Positions 25,234-33,989 of a stretch of DNA of 64,000 bases are shown here, one piece after another. The notes under the pieces are model-generated. The model did no database searches, was not told where the DNA came from, and saw nothing but the letters and a program-made list of their open reading frames with translations. The DNA is taken from positions 334,570 through 398,569 of the forward strand of contig NZ_JAAVUR010000004.1 in assembly GCF_018449545.1 (NCBI RefSeq), written 5' to 3'. Positions within the stretch are counted from its first letter, which is position 1; each line of letters starts with the position of its first letter. This DNA is from Granulicella sp. dw_53 (GTDB lineage: Bacteria; Acidobacteriota; Terriglobia; Terriglobales; Acidobacteriaceae). Made by a program: the position numbers and the translations under genes.

Positions 25234-26907
25234 CTAGCGCACATGGAAGACGTAGGCATACAACATCACCTCTACTCCGACGGCGACCGCCAGGAAGATG
25301 CTGTGCCGCAGGGTGAAGCGGAAGAGCTTCGACTGCTCCGCAACCGACATATTCGTAGCAGCAGCTGCTACCGCAATCGTCTGCAGACTGATCATCTTTC
25401 CCATCACTCCTCCGACCGAGTTCGCACCAGCGATCAACACCGGATCGAAGCCAAGGCGCGTCGCACTAACCACCTGCAGATTGCCGAAGAGCGCATTGGA
25501 CGAGGTGTCCGACCCCGTAAGAAAGACTCCCAGCCAACCCATAATCGGGCTGAAGAAGGGAAAGACCACGCCGCTGGCCGAAAATGCAAGACCCAGCGTC
25601 CCCGTGGCTCCGCTGTAGTTCATCACGAACGCCATCGCCAGCATGGAGGCCACCGTAATCGTAGGCCGAATCAGCTTTCGAGCCACAGCCAGGATGATGG
25701 CGCCTAGTTCCCTGGGCCGCATGCCGCAGCAGATCGCGGACAACAACGACGCGAACATACAGGAGGTACCAGACGCCGACAGCCAGTTGAAGTTGAACAT
25801 AGCTACATACTTCGTCGGAGCCTGGACGACCGGAGGCATACGTACGATCTCATCGTGGAGAGCCGGCCATGCGAACGAAATTGAAGCTTTATTCAAGATC
25901 GTCAGGAATGGCTGATACCCCCATGCTAGGACGAGCACAACCAGGAAGGCGTAAGGCATCCAGGCGGCCCAGATCTGACGCGCCGTGTAGTGCGGGCCGG
26001 TGCTGCCTGGCTCTCTCTCGTAGGGCAGAATGTCCGTCGCGGCCATGACATCCTCTTCCGAGGTGCGAACATGCTGCTCCAGATTGCTGGGCTGCCAGAA
26101 GCGCAGCAGAATCACCAGCGCGCTCATCGCGGCGATGGAGCTCAAGATATCCGTCAACTGCGGACCGATGAAGTTCGAAACGCAGAACTGAACGGTCGCA
26201 AAGACAGCTCCGCAAGCCAAGACCGCAGGCCACACCTCGATCATGGCCGGGAACCCGCTCGTCACCAGGATCAGGTAAGCCGGCAGAAAAAAGGAGATGG
26301 GAGCGCTCAGGCGTCCCACCATGCCGCTTAATCTCTCCAGCGATAGCCCGGTGATACCGGCCAGCGTGATCACCGGAATGCCGATCGACCCGAACGCCAC
26401 CGGCGCAGTATTGGCCAGCAGGCAGATCGACGAGGCATACAGCGAGGAGAAGCCCAAGCCCACCATCATTGCGGCCGCTACAGCCACCGGCGTCCCAAAT
26501 CCCGCACAGCCCTCGATGAAGGCCCCGAACGCGAACGCAATCAACAGCGCCTGCATTCGCTTGTCGGAGGTGATGGAGCCGATCGAGTCTTTAATTACCT
26601 CGAACTTCGCCGTGCGCACAGTAATCTCGTACAGCACCAGGGCCCAGAATACGATCCACGAGATCGGAAAGACGCCAAAGGACGCTCCATACGCTACGGC
26701 GCTGAAGGTATGGCGTACGGACATCCCATACGCAAGCATCACCAGCAGCATGGTCGCGCCCAGCCCGGAAAGAGCCGCGACCCACGACGGTTTGCGCTTC
26801 ACCGCCAGTAGATACAGGAGAAGCAGCGTCGGAATCATCGCCAGGAAAGCAGAGACGCCAAGTCCCTGACCGAAGAGGTAATAAGGTTGAGGCCAAACCA
26901 CCGTCAT
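25234..26907 (-). CDS. lldP: L-lactate permease
   Basis: An LctP-family permease of 557 residues from ATG 26907, which has GAGGA eight bases upstream. Longer readings to 27135 are not supported by family length. It has about twelve to fourteen hydrophobic segments and family motifs FIEGCAGFGTPVAVAAAM (near residue 125), SLYASSICLLANTAPVAFGSIGIPV and the late FLTGSDTSSNALFGNLQ. It imports lactate or glycolate with protons. It is the first gene of the lldP-glcD-glcE-glcF operon, with gaps of 57, 0 and 2 bases, and the set is a complete uptake and oxidation unit. Confidence 0.9.
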   Translation of the reverse strand: MTVVWPQPYYLFGQGLGVSAFLAMIPTLLLLYLLAVKRKPSWVAALSGLGATMLLVMLAYGMSVRHTFSAVAYGASFGVFPISWIVFWALVLYEITVRTAKFEVIKDSIGSITSDKRMQALLIAFAFGAFIEGCAGFGTPVAVAAAMMVGLGFSSLYASSICLLANTAPVAFGSIGIPVITLAGITGLSLERLSGMVGRLSAPISFFLPAYLILVTSGFPAMIEVWPAVLACGAVFATVQFCVSNFIGPQLTDILSSIAAMSALVILLRFWQPSNLEQHVRTSEEDVMAATDILPYEREPGSTGPHYTARQIWAAWMPYAFLVVLVLAWGYQPFLTILNKASISFAWPALHDEIVRMPPVVQAPTKYVAMFNFNWLSASGTSCMFASLLSAICCGMRPRELGAIILAVARKLIRPTITVASMLAMAFVMNYSGATGTLGLAFSASGVVFPFFSPIMGWLGVFLTGSDTSSNALFGNLQVVSATRLGFDPVLIAGANSVGGVMGKMISLQTIAVAAAATNMSVAEQSKLFRFTLRHSIFLAVAVGVEVMLYAYVFHVR

Positions 26908-27236
26908 GAAGAAGTTCCTCATTGAAGCCTGGAAGAATCGTTCAGAGTGCTCTTGAGATAAAGGACAAAAGGGACGAAGGAGGTATAGCCAAGCTCGTGA
27001 AAAAAGGGCCAGGTCGAAAACCGAACAACCGTTATTCCTGTTTAAGGACTCCGCTGGCCAGTATAGCGACAGCTTACAGATTTGAATGCAACGACATCGG
27101 AAGGAGACTTTCACCACGATCCTTCCCGCCGACACCTACCCCTTACCAGATATCCACAAATCTATGTACAATTTCGGCAGGCAAAGGCAGGGACCGCCCC
27201 AGCCCATAGACTCAAACCCAACACAGGAGATCACCC
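26908..27236. promoter_or_regulatory. Divergent control region between lldP and pqqA
   Basis: About 330 bases that must carry the promoters of the lactate operon (minus) and the pqq operon (plus). It is less GC-rich than its flanks. I see no clear -35/-10 pair or operator palindrome, and the short frames in it do not look coding. An AGGAGA Shine-Dalgarno for pqqA lies at 27225-27230. Confidence 0.5.
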
Positions 27237-27323
27237 TTGAAGACGAAGACCTGGACCCGCCCGGATTTCCAAGAAGTTAACCTCGGATGCGAGATCAACT
27301 GCTACGCACCTGCAGAACTCTAA
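27237..27323 (+). CDS. pqqA: PQQ precursor peptide PqqA (TTG start)
   Basis: A 28-residue precursor beginning at TTG 27237 with AGGAGA six bases upstream. It begins KTKTWTRPDF and contains GCEINCYAP, giving the obligatory Glu-x3-Tyr pair (Glu19 and Tyr23) that PqqE and the later enzymes join to make pyrroloquinoline quinone. It ends four residues after the core. It lies three bases before pqqB. Its short length and TTG start make it easy to miss. The two cysteines next to Glu and Tyr are unusual compared with the common E-V-T-M-Y type core. Confidence 0.88.
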   Translation: MKTKTWTRPDFQEVNLGCEINCYAPAEL

Positions 27324-27326
27324 TCG

Positions 27327-28244
27327 GTGTTTGATTTAAAAATGCTGGGGACTGCCGCCGGTGGTGGCATTCCCCAGTGGAATTGCTCCTGTAATCTCTG
27401 CGACCTTTGCAGAAAGCATCCACAGATCGTCCAACCCCGCCTTCAGCTTCAAGCCACAGTCTCAACCGATGGTCAGAAGTGGTCTCTCTTGAACGCCTCT
27501 CCCGATCTCCGCTTTCAGATCGAGGCGAACCCAGAGCTGCAGCCATCTGCCGTTCACGGCAGACGAAACACTCCCATCCAATCCATCGTCTTGACCAGCG
27601 CGGACCTGGATCAAGTGCTAGGCCTGCTTCTCCTCAGGGAGTTCCAGCCCCTCACCGTCTACGCAACGGCATTGGTTCGCAAGACGCTCGAAGCAAACAG
27701 CTTCTTCCGAATGCTGCACCGCGTCCCCAATCAGCTCACCTGGATCGAGATCGCCCCAGAAGAGAGTTTCGCGCTCGGCAGCCCGGAGATCGTCTGCACA
27801 CCAATCCCGCTCCCCGGTTCCCTCCCCTTTTACGCGCGCGAGTTGGACAACGGAGAGGAGGGACAGGCCAGCCTGGGCCTTCTGCTGGAGGCCGACGGCG
27901 TGCGCGTGGCCTATACGCCCTCTGTTCCGGAGATAACAGATGACCTGCGCTCCCTCTATGCTTCGTGCAATGTAATTCTGGTCGATGGCACCTTTTGGAG
28001 CGATGCGGAGCTCAGCCGGACCCACTCCGGCACGCCTCTCGCTCGCGCCATAGGGCACGTCCCCCTCAGCGGAGACGACGGCACCATCGCCCTTCTGGCT
28101 GACTTAGACTTTCCACGCAAGGTATTCGTCCATATGAACAACACCAATCCCGTACTCGATCCACGCAGCCGGGAGTACAAGACAGCAATCGATGCCGGAT
28201 GGGAAATAGGATATGACGGATGGCAACTGAATCAGCGACCATAG
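27327..28244 (+). CDS. pqqB: PQQ biosynthesis protein PqqB
   Basis: A 305-residue metallo-beta-lactamase-fold protein. It starts at GTG 27327, three bases after pqqA; the N-terminus MFDLKMLGTAAGGGIPQWNC is the family signature, so a later ATG at 27342 would cut off the first strand. Cys motif CSCNLC follows directly. Later landmarks are ILVDGTFWSDAEL and GHVPLSGDDG, FVHMNNTNPVL. PqqB is thought to hydroxylate the tyrosine-derived intermediate. It overlaps pqqC by 25 bases. Confidence 0.92.
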   Translation: MFDLKMLGTAAGGGIPQWNCSCNLCDLCRKHPQIVQPRLQLQATVSTDGQKWSLLNASPDLRFQIEANPELQPSAVHGRRNTPIQSIVLTSADLDQVLGLLLLREFQPLTVYATALVRKTLEANSFFRMLHRVPNQLTWIEIAPEESFALGSPEIVCTPIPLPGSLPFYARELDNGEEGQASLGLLLEADGVRVAYTPSVPEITDDLRSLYASCNVILVDGTFWSDAELSRTHSGTPLARAIGHVPLSGDDGTIALLADLDFPRKVFVHMNNTNPVLDPRSREYKTAIDAGWEIGYDGWQLNQRP

Positions 28245-28984
28245 CAGGACTAGAGACGGATCTTCTCTCCCGGAAGGAGCTGCGCGACCGGCTCCAGGCA
28301 GTAGGGGACAGCCGTTATCATCATCGGCATCCCTTCCACCTCCGCATGCACCAGGGCGAGCTGACACGCGGCCAGTTGCAGGCTTGGGCGCTCAATCGCT
28401 ACTACTACCAAAGCCGCATCCCCATCAAGGATTCCTTGCTGCTCGCCAAGAGCGATGACCCTGCCTTCCGCCGCGCCTGGCGCAAGCGCATCCTCGATCA
28501 CGACGGCGATCAGGACGGATACGGCGGCGTGGAGAAGTGGATTCAACTCGCTGAAGCCAGCGGCCTCTCCCGCGAGCAGGTCATTCCCTGCAACGGCGTC
28601 TTGCCGGGAGTCCGTTATGCCGTGGATGCCTACCTCGCACTGGTCCGCGACAGCTCTCTCCTCGTCGCAGTAGCTTCTTCGCTCACCGAGCTCTTCTCCC
28701 GCGACCTTATCTCACTTCGCATGGATCAGATGCGCATCCACTATCCTTACCTGACTCCGGGGCTGGCCTACTTCGTGGGCCGTCTCACCCAGGCGCCGGA
28801 GGATGCGACCTTCGCCTTTGACTACGTAGCCACCCACGCCACCACCCGCGCCCAACAAGAACAGGTCATCCAGGCGCTGGAGGCGAAGTGCGCCATTCTG
28901 TGGGCGCAGCTCGATGCCATCGACTACGCCTATGTGGTGCCCGGCAACATACCGCCCGGCGCCTTCGTTCCCAGCTCCGAGTAA
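28220..28984 (+). CDS. pqqC: PQQ synthase PqqC
   Basis: A 254-residue cofactor-free oxidase that performs the final ring closure and eight-electron oxidation to PQQ. Diagnostic motifs are YHHRHPFHLRMHQGELTRGQLQAWALNRYYYQSRIPIKD (about residues 33-71) and ILDHDGDQDGYGGVEKWIQLAEA (about 91-113). It is the usual length. ATG 28220 lies inside the end of pqqB, so translation is coupled. Confidence 0.95.
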   Translation: MATESATIAGLETDLLSRKELRDRLQAVGDSRYHHRHPFHLRMHQGELTRGQLQAWALNRYYYQSRIPIKDSLLLAKSDDPAFRRAWRKRILDHDGDQDGYGGVEKWIQLAEASGLSREQVIPCNGVLPGVRYAVDAYLALVRDSSLLVAVASSLTELFSRDLISLRMDQMRIHYPYLTPGLAYFVGRLTQAPEDATFAFDYVATHATTRAQQEQVIQALEAKCAILWAQLDAIDYAYVVPGNIPPGAFVPSSE

Positions 28985-29011
28985 AATTTCACCGATCCAG
29001 AAAGCTACGAA

Positions 29012-29272
29012 ATGGACATGAACTCAATCCCAAGGCTCGCTCCCGGCTGTAGGCTTCATCCGACAGAGAGTGTGCTGCTCGTCCCGGAGGGCACGCTGAA
29101 CCTCACCGGACCGACGCGCGAGATCTTGACTCGTTTGGACGGCACGCAAACCGTAACCTCCATCGTCACCGAGCTGCTCAAGCAGTATGAAGGCGCGGAT
29201 GCCGTTGAGGTCCAAGCCGACGTTCTCGGCCTGCTCGACCGCATGCAGCAACGCGGCGTCATCCGGATCTGA
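29012..29272 (+). CDS. pqqD: PQQ peptide chaperone PqqD
   Basis: An 86-residue RiPP recognition element. It has PRLAPGCRLHPTESVLLVPEGTLNLTG (residues 6-32), the beta-hairpin part, and a winged C-terminus DVLGLLDRMQQRGVI. It binds PqqA and presents it to PqqE. The pqqE start follows two bases after its stop. Confidence 0.92.
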   Translation: MDMNSIPRLAPGCRLHPTESVLLVPEGTLNLTGPTREILTRLDGTQTVTSIVTELLKQYEGADAVEVQADVLGLLDRMQQRGVIRI

Positions 29273-29274
29273 GC

Positions 29275-30357
29275 ATGACACAGCCGAGCTCCCCCATCCC
29301 CGCCTCTCCCCTCTCCCTCATCGCGGAACTGACGCATCGTTGTCCCTTGCACTGCCTCTACTGCTCGAACCCGGTCGAGATGCAACGCGCCGACGCCGAG
29401 ATCTCTACCGAAGACTGGAGACGCGTCTTCCAGCAGGCAGCGCAGATGGGAGTGCTGCATCTACACCTCACCGGAGGCGAACCGCTCGCCCGCAAAGATC
29501 TGCCCGAACTGATCAAGGCCGGCCGCGAAGCCGGGCTCTACGTCAACATGATCACCTCCGGCGTGGGCCTCACCGAAGAACGCCTCGCCGGTCTTGTCGA
29601 AGCAGGCCTCGAACATCTGCAGCTCAGCTTTCAGGATCTAGACGAGGTCTCGGCCAACCACATCGCCGGAACCAGAGCGCACGCCATCAAGCTAGCTCTC
29701 GTCCCCGTCCTCAAGAAGTTCCACCTGGCCTTCACCATCAATCTCGTCGTGCACCGCATGAACCTCGACCGTCTCGAAGAGTTCATCGCCCTGGCCGAAG
29801 ATCTCAACCCCGACCGCCTCGAGATAGCTCACGTTCAGTACTACGGCTGGGCTCTGAAGAATCGCTCGTTGCTCATGCCGACCGAAGAGCAGGTCCATCG
29901 CTCCCTGCCGATCGTCGAAGCGGCGAAGCAGAGGCTCAAGGGCAGAATCCATCTCGAAGCCGTCTTCCCTGACTACTTCGGCAGCTTCCCTAAAGCCTGC
30001 GTCGGCGGCTGGGGTCGGCAGATGATGCTCATCGACCCTGTCGGCCAGGCTCTTCCCTGTCACTCGGCGGCGATTATTCCGGACCTGTCCTTCGACAACG
30101 TCCGCGAACACGACCTCGCTTGGATCTGGCAGTCTTCCCCCGCCTTCCAGCGCTTTCGCGGAGACGCCTGGATGCCCGAGACCTGCCTCGTATGCCCTCG
30201 AAAAGAACGCGACTTCGGCGGCTGTCGCTGCCAGGCCTTCATGCTGACCGGTGACGCCGAAGCCATCGATCCAGTCTGCGGCTACAGCCCCCACCACGGC
30301 GTCCTTCAAAGCCTGCGAACATCCGTGCCAGACGTCCTCCCCATCTGGCGAGGTTAG
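29275..30357 (+). CDS. pqqE: Radical SAM protein PqqE
   Basis: A 360-residue radical SAM enzyme that cross-links Glu and Tyr of PqqA. The SAM cluster motif is CPLHCLYC (Cys 23, 27, 30), followed by HLHLTGGEPLARKD. The C-terminal SPASM-type region has Cys residues for auxiliary clusters: KACVGGWGRQ, ALPCHSA, ETCLVCPRKERDFGGCRCQ. Length is as expected. It is the last gene of pqqABCDE; no pqqF/G protease was seen in the window, so maturation of the precursor ends depends on a gene elsewhere. Confidence 0.94.
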   Translation: MTQPSSPIPASPLSLIAELTHRCPLHCLYCSNPVEMQRADAEISTEDWRRVFQQAAQMGVLHLHLTGGEPLARKDLPELIKAGREAGLYVNMITSGVGLTEERLAGLVEAGLEHLQLSFQDLDEVSANHIAGTRAHAIKLALVPVLKKFHLAFTINLVVHRMNLDRLEEFIALAEDLNPDRLEIAHVQYYGWALKNRSLLMPTEEQVHRSLPIVEAAKQRLKGRIHLEAVFPDYFGSFPKACVGGWGRQMMLIDPVGQALPCHSAAIIPDLSFDNVREHDLAWIWQSSPAFQRFRGDAWMPETCLVCPRKERDFGGCRCQAFMLTGDAEAIDPVCGYSPHHGVLQSLRTSVPDVLPIWRG

Positions 30358-30387
30358 TCTCACGCCGTAATCAGCAGTAACAACCGA

Positions 30388-31266
30388 TCAGTGAATCCGA
30401 GCGATCTGGCGCTCATAGAGCGTATTTTGCGGAAACTCCTTCGCCAGACTTTGCAGAATCTCCTTGCCCTGCTGTTTGCGCCCGTCGCGCAGCTCCCCGA
30501 CCGCGAGCATCAACCGTGCAAAGGGCGCTAGATAATGGCCACGCTCCGCAGTGATCCGAAGCAGACGAATGCCCTCTTCCTTGTTGGTCCCTGCCCCAGC
30601 CATACCGAGAAACCATCGGATCGGGGCGGCCTTCAAGCTGAGCATGTAGTTCTCAATTCCGCTGGCGAGGTTCGCGTCATAGAGGTTTGGATCGATCGCC
30701 AGGACCTGACGCGCATATTTGCTGGCCTGCGCGCTCAGCTTATACGCGCCATACTCGTGCCGATCGATAAGCGAAGCCCAATCCGCACGCATACCCGCAA
30801 CCACCGTCTTGCTGTAGAGTGCATTGGTGTCCTTCGGATTGCGCTGCAGAGCCGCATCCGCTAGGCGATCGGCCTGGTCAGCCCTCTCGTTAAAGCCCTT
30901 CTGCGCGGCAGGGTCGGTAGCTGGACGCTTCCTGCTCTCGAAGCGAGAATCGTCGGAGAAAAGTTCGATGTCGAGGACACCAAGGCGGTCGAACTCCGAG
31001 AACAGATACGCCGCCGCATCCGAAGCCGGTCCCAAAGGGTCATCCGGATGCTGATTCATCCAGCTCTGAAACTTGGCGTGAGCCGCGGGAAAGGCAAGGT
31101 TATAGAGATCGTAATAACCCTCATTCAGCACCGTGCCAGTGAGCGGCACGCTACCGCCCCACGCTGCAAAGGACGACATTCCGAAGAAAAGCACCACGCC
31201 GAGGATCGTTCGCACTCGAAAGATGCCGAAGATCCGACAAAACAACTCCACACGCACAGTACTCAT
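30388..31266 (-). CDS. Secreted TPR-like protein, unknown function
   Basis: A 292-residue protein with an N-terminal hydrophobic segment (about residues 18-37, ending AAWG), probably a signal peptide or anchor. The rest is helical with degenerate TPR-like units, for example ADAALQRNPKDTNALYSKTV and ARQVLAIDPNLYDANLASGIENYML, and the end LAKEFPQNTLYERQIAR. I recognise no enzyme motif. It is convergent with pqqE, 30 bases apart. Confidence 0.72.
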   Translation of the reverse strand: MSTVRVELFCRIFGIFRVRTILGVVLFFGMSSFAAWGGSVPLTGTVLNEGYYDLYNLAFPAAHAKFQSWMNQHPDDPLGPASDAAAYLFSEFDRLGVLDIELFSDDSRFESRKRPATDPAAQKGFNERADQADRLADAALQRNPKDTNALYSKTVVAGMRADWASLIDRHEYGAYKLSAQASKYARQVLAIDPNLYDANLASGIENYMLSLKAAPIRWFLGMAGAGTNKEEGIRLLRITAERGHYLAPFARLMLAVGELRDGRKQQGKEILQSLAKEFPQNTLYERQIARIH

Positions 31267-31385
31267 ATCAATCCGATCGCCCGCTCATGTTCAAGGGAAC
31301 ATTACATCCATCCCTGGTGAAGGAACGGCTCTTACTCACAATCGAAGCACAATCGGAGAAGTCCGTCCACAAGCTTACCGAAGCG

Positions 31386-33551
31386 CTAGCTCTTTCCCTT
31401 TTGCTTCTTGGGCTCCGGAGCGTCGGCCTTTGGAGCCGGATGATCACAAAAGACCACCATGCTCCGTCCGCCCACAATGACCTTTTCGTTCGCCTCACGA
31501 AAATCAAACGGGTCGTTAATGTTCTCTGTATTAATCAGATGCGACCACGGCGAACCGTTCGGCGGTGGTGGAAGCGTAAACTCGACCCCTTCATGCGACG
31601 CGTTGACGAACAACAGAAAGCTGTCATCCTGCACCGAAGCGCCTTCGTCGTCCGAGATCTGCAGCGTCTTGCCATTCAGCATCATCCCCATGGATCGCAC
31701 CCAGCCCGAGTTCCATGCCTCCTCCGGCATCTCGTTTCCATCGGTCGAGTACCATGCGATATCGCGGATCACCGAGTTGCGCACCGTTCTATCCTGAAAG
31801 AACTTTCGGCGATGCAGGTTAGGATGCAAGCGTCTCATCTGAACCAACCTTGAGGTGAACTCCAAAAGACGAGTACGCCGCTCATCTAGTTTCCAGTCAT
31901 ACCAGGTAAGTTCATTGTCCTGGCAGTAGCCGTTGTTATTGCCTCGCTGCGATCGGGCGATCTCATCTCCACCCGCGATCATCGGAACACCCTGGCTGAA
32001 GAGCAAGGTCGTCAGGAAGTTTCGAGTCTGCCGCTCGCGCATCTCGTTGATCGCCGGATCGTCCGTCGGACCCTCTGCTCCCATGTTCCAGGAGTCGTTA
32101 TCGTCCGTGCCATCGCGATTGTCATCGCCATTGGCCTCGTTATGCTTTCCGTCGTAACTCACCAGATCGCACAGCGTGAAGCCGTCATGCGCGGTGATGA
32201 AGTTGATGCTCGCGTAAGGTTTGCGGCCATCGTACTGATAGAGATCACTCGAGCCAGTCAAGCGATAGGCGAAATCGGAGAGCTGTCCTCCATCACCCTT
32301 CCAGAACCTGCGAACCGTATCCCTATACTTCCCGTTCCACTCCGCCCATAGAACAGGGAAGTTACCCACCTGATAGCCACCCTCTCCAACATCCCAGGGC
32401 TCTGCAATCAGCTTTACATCCGCAAGCGTAGGATCCTGGTGGATCGTATCGAAGAACCCGCTAAGTCGATCGACGTCGTGTAACTCGCGGGCCAAAGTAG
32501 CAGCTAGATCGAAGCGGAATCCATCCACATGCATCTCGGTGACCCAATACCGCAGACTATCCATCAGCAGCTTCAAGACCTGCGGATTACGCACATTGAG
32601 CGTATTGCCGGTCCCGGTGTAGTCCATGTAATAGCGGGGATTGTCTTCCACAAGGCGATAGTACGTCGTGTTACAGATCCCTTTGAAGCTCAGCGACGGC
32701 CCAAGATGGTTGCCCTCGCAGGTGTGGTTATAGACCACATCGAGAATCACCTCGATCCCCGCGGCGTGCAGCGCCTTCACCATCTCTCGGAACTCACCTA
32801 CCTGCCCGCCACGGTCTCCACAGGAGCTATATCGAGCCTCCGGAGCGAAGTAACCCAGCGTGTTATAGCCCCAATAGTTTGTCAGGCCACGGTCCACTAA
32901 GTGCCCATCATCCACAAAGTGATGCACCGGCAGTAACTCGACCGCCGTGATGCCTAACTTCTTTAGATAGTCGATGCTGGCCGGGTGCGCCAATCCCGCA
33001 TAAGTTCCTCGTAACTCCTCCGGAACATTGGGATTGGTCTTCGAGAAGCCCCGGACATGCACCTCATAGATCACCGAGTCCGCGAGCGGAGTCTGAGGAG
33101 GACAATCGCCTCCCCAGTCGAAATCCTGTGCCACGACGACGCTCTTCGGCATGCCGTTGGCGCTGTCCTTATCGCAGATCTGCAGATCGTCGCCGGTCTC
33201 GACCTTGTAAGCGAAGACCGGAGCCTTCCAATCGACCTGTCCCGAGATCGCTTCGGCGTAGGGATCTACAAGTAACTTGGAAGCATTGAAGCGCATCCCC
33301 TTCTCCGGCTCCCACGGGCCATCGACGCGATAGCCATAAAGCTGGCCGGGTTTGATGTTACGGATAAGTCCATGCCAGGTGAAGGCTGTACGCTCCTTGA
33401 GAGCGACACAATCGGTTTGGACTCCCTTCTCATCGAAGAAGCAGACAGATACAGCCGTAGCATGCTCTGAATACAAAGCAAAATTAGTGCCTTTGGAGTT
33501 AGCCTTCGCGCCCAGTGGGTAAGGTCTTCCAGGTAACAACGTTCGCTGCAT
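31386..33551 (-). CDS. glgX: Glycogen debranching enzyme GlgX
   Basis: A 721-residue GH13 enzyme that removes alpha-1,6 branches from glycogen remnants. The N-terminal CBM48-like domain begins PGRPYPLGAKANSKGTNFALYS. GH13 regions are present: DVVYNHTCEG (region I), GFRFDLAATL with the catalytic Asp (region II), AEPWDVG with the acid Glu (region III) and FITAHDGFTLCDL (region IV). The C-terminal tail is Lys-rich. Length and order match GlgX/TreX. It is a single gene. Confidence 0.94.
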   Translation of the reverse strand: MQRTLLPGRPYPLGAKANSKGTNFALYSEHATAVSVCFFDEKGVQTDCVALKERTAFTWHGLIRNIKPGQLYGYRVDGPWEPEKGMRFNASKLLVDPYAEAISGQVDWKAPVFAYKVETGDDLQICDKDSANGMPKSVVVAQDFDWGGDCPPQTPLADSVIYEVHVRGFSKTNPNVPEELRGTYAGLAHPASIDYLKKLGITAVELLPVHHFVDDGHLVDRGLTNYWGYNTLGYFAPEARYSSCGDRGGQVGEFREMVKALHAAGIEVILDVVYNHTCEGNHLGPSLSFKGICNTTYYRLVEDNPRYYMDYTGTGNTLNVRNPQVLKLLMDSLRYWVTEMHVDGFRFDLAATLARELHDVDRLSGFFDTIHQDPTLADVKLIAEPWDVGEGGYQVGNFPVLWAEWNGKYRDTVRRFWKGDGGQLSDFAYRLTGSSDLYQYDGRKPYASINFITAHDGFTLCDLVSYDGKHNEANGDDNRDGTDDNDSWNMGAEGPTDDPAINEMRERQTRNFLTTLLFSQGVPMIAGGDEIARSQRGNNNGYCQDNELTWYDWKLDERRTRLLEFTSRLVQMRRLHPNLHRRKFFQDRTVRNSVIRDIAWYSTDGNEMPEEAWNSGWVRSMGMMLNGKTLQISDDEGASVQDDSFLLFVNASHEGVEFTLPPPPNGSPWSHLINTENINDPFDFREANEKVIVGGRSMVVFCDHPAPKADAPEPKKQKGKS

Positions 33552-33989
33552 AAGCTCACTTTCGGTAGTCGCAGTTATCTTCTGCGAGTTATTACTTATC
33601 TATAGTTGCGATAGATGCAGATGGACCATCTCCCGATGTCCGGGTCTGAAACTGTACTAATCTGCTCACTCTTACACAGAATTATTAAATAAACGTATGA
33701 TGGCGCACATATCGTTTCGATAACTATGAAAGTTAGCAGCTAGAGAAACGTCGCTTTCTTCGGGATACATGGCGCCGACGCACGGGTTGTACTCCCTTCG
33801 TGCACTTTCGGTAGCACTTTAGGGTGATCCTATCTCTTGTCTTTATTGTTAGTTTTGGGGAGCGAGTAAGACCCACGGACTAAGTATGCAATGACTGAAC
33901 GAAGGACATTGCATGCTCCGCAGGAGACCCTCGCTACTGCCTCGGTCAACGTTACTGGGGCAGTTATGTAACAGTAGCGAGGCGTAAGA
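33552..33989. promoter_or_regulatory. Upstream region of the giant repeat protein, with hairpin
   Basis: About 440 bases. Near the end it has a perfect 11-base inverted repeat, CCTCGCTACTG at 33929-33939 and CAGTAGCGAGG at 33972-33982. The right arm contains GAGG, the likely Shine-Dalgarno for ATG 33990, so folding would hide the ribosome site. Nothing else gene-like was seen, and no known riboswitch was recognised. Confidence 0.5.
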
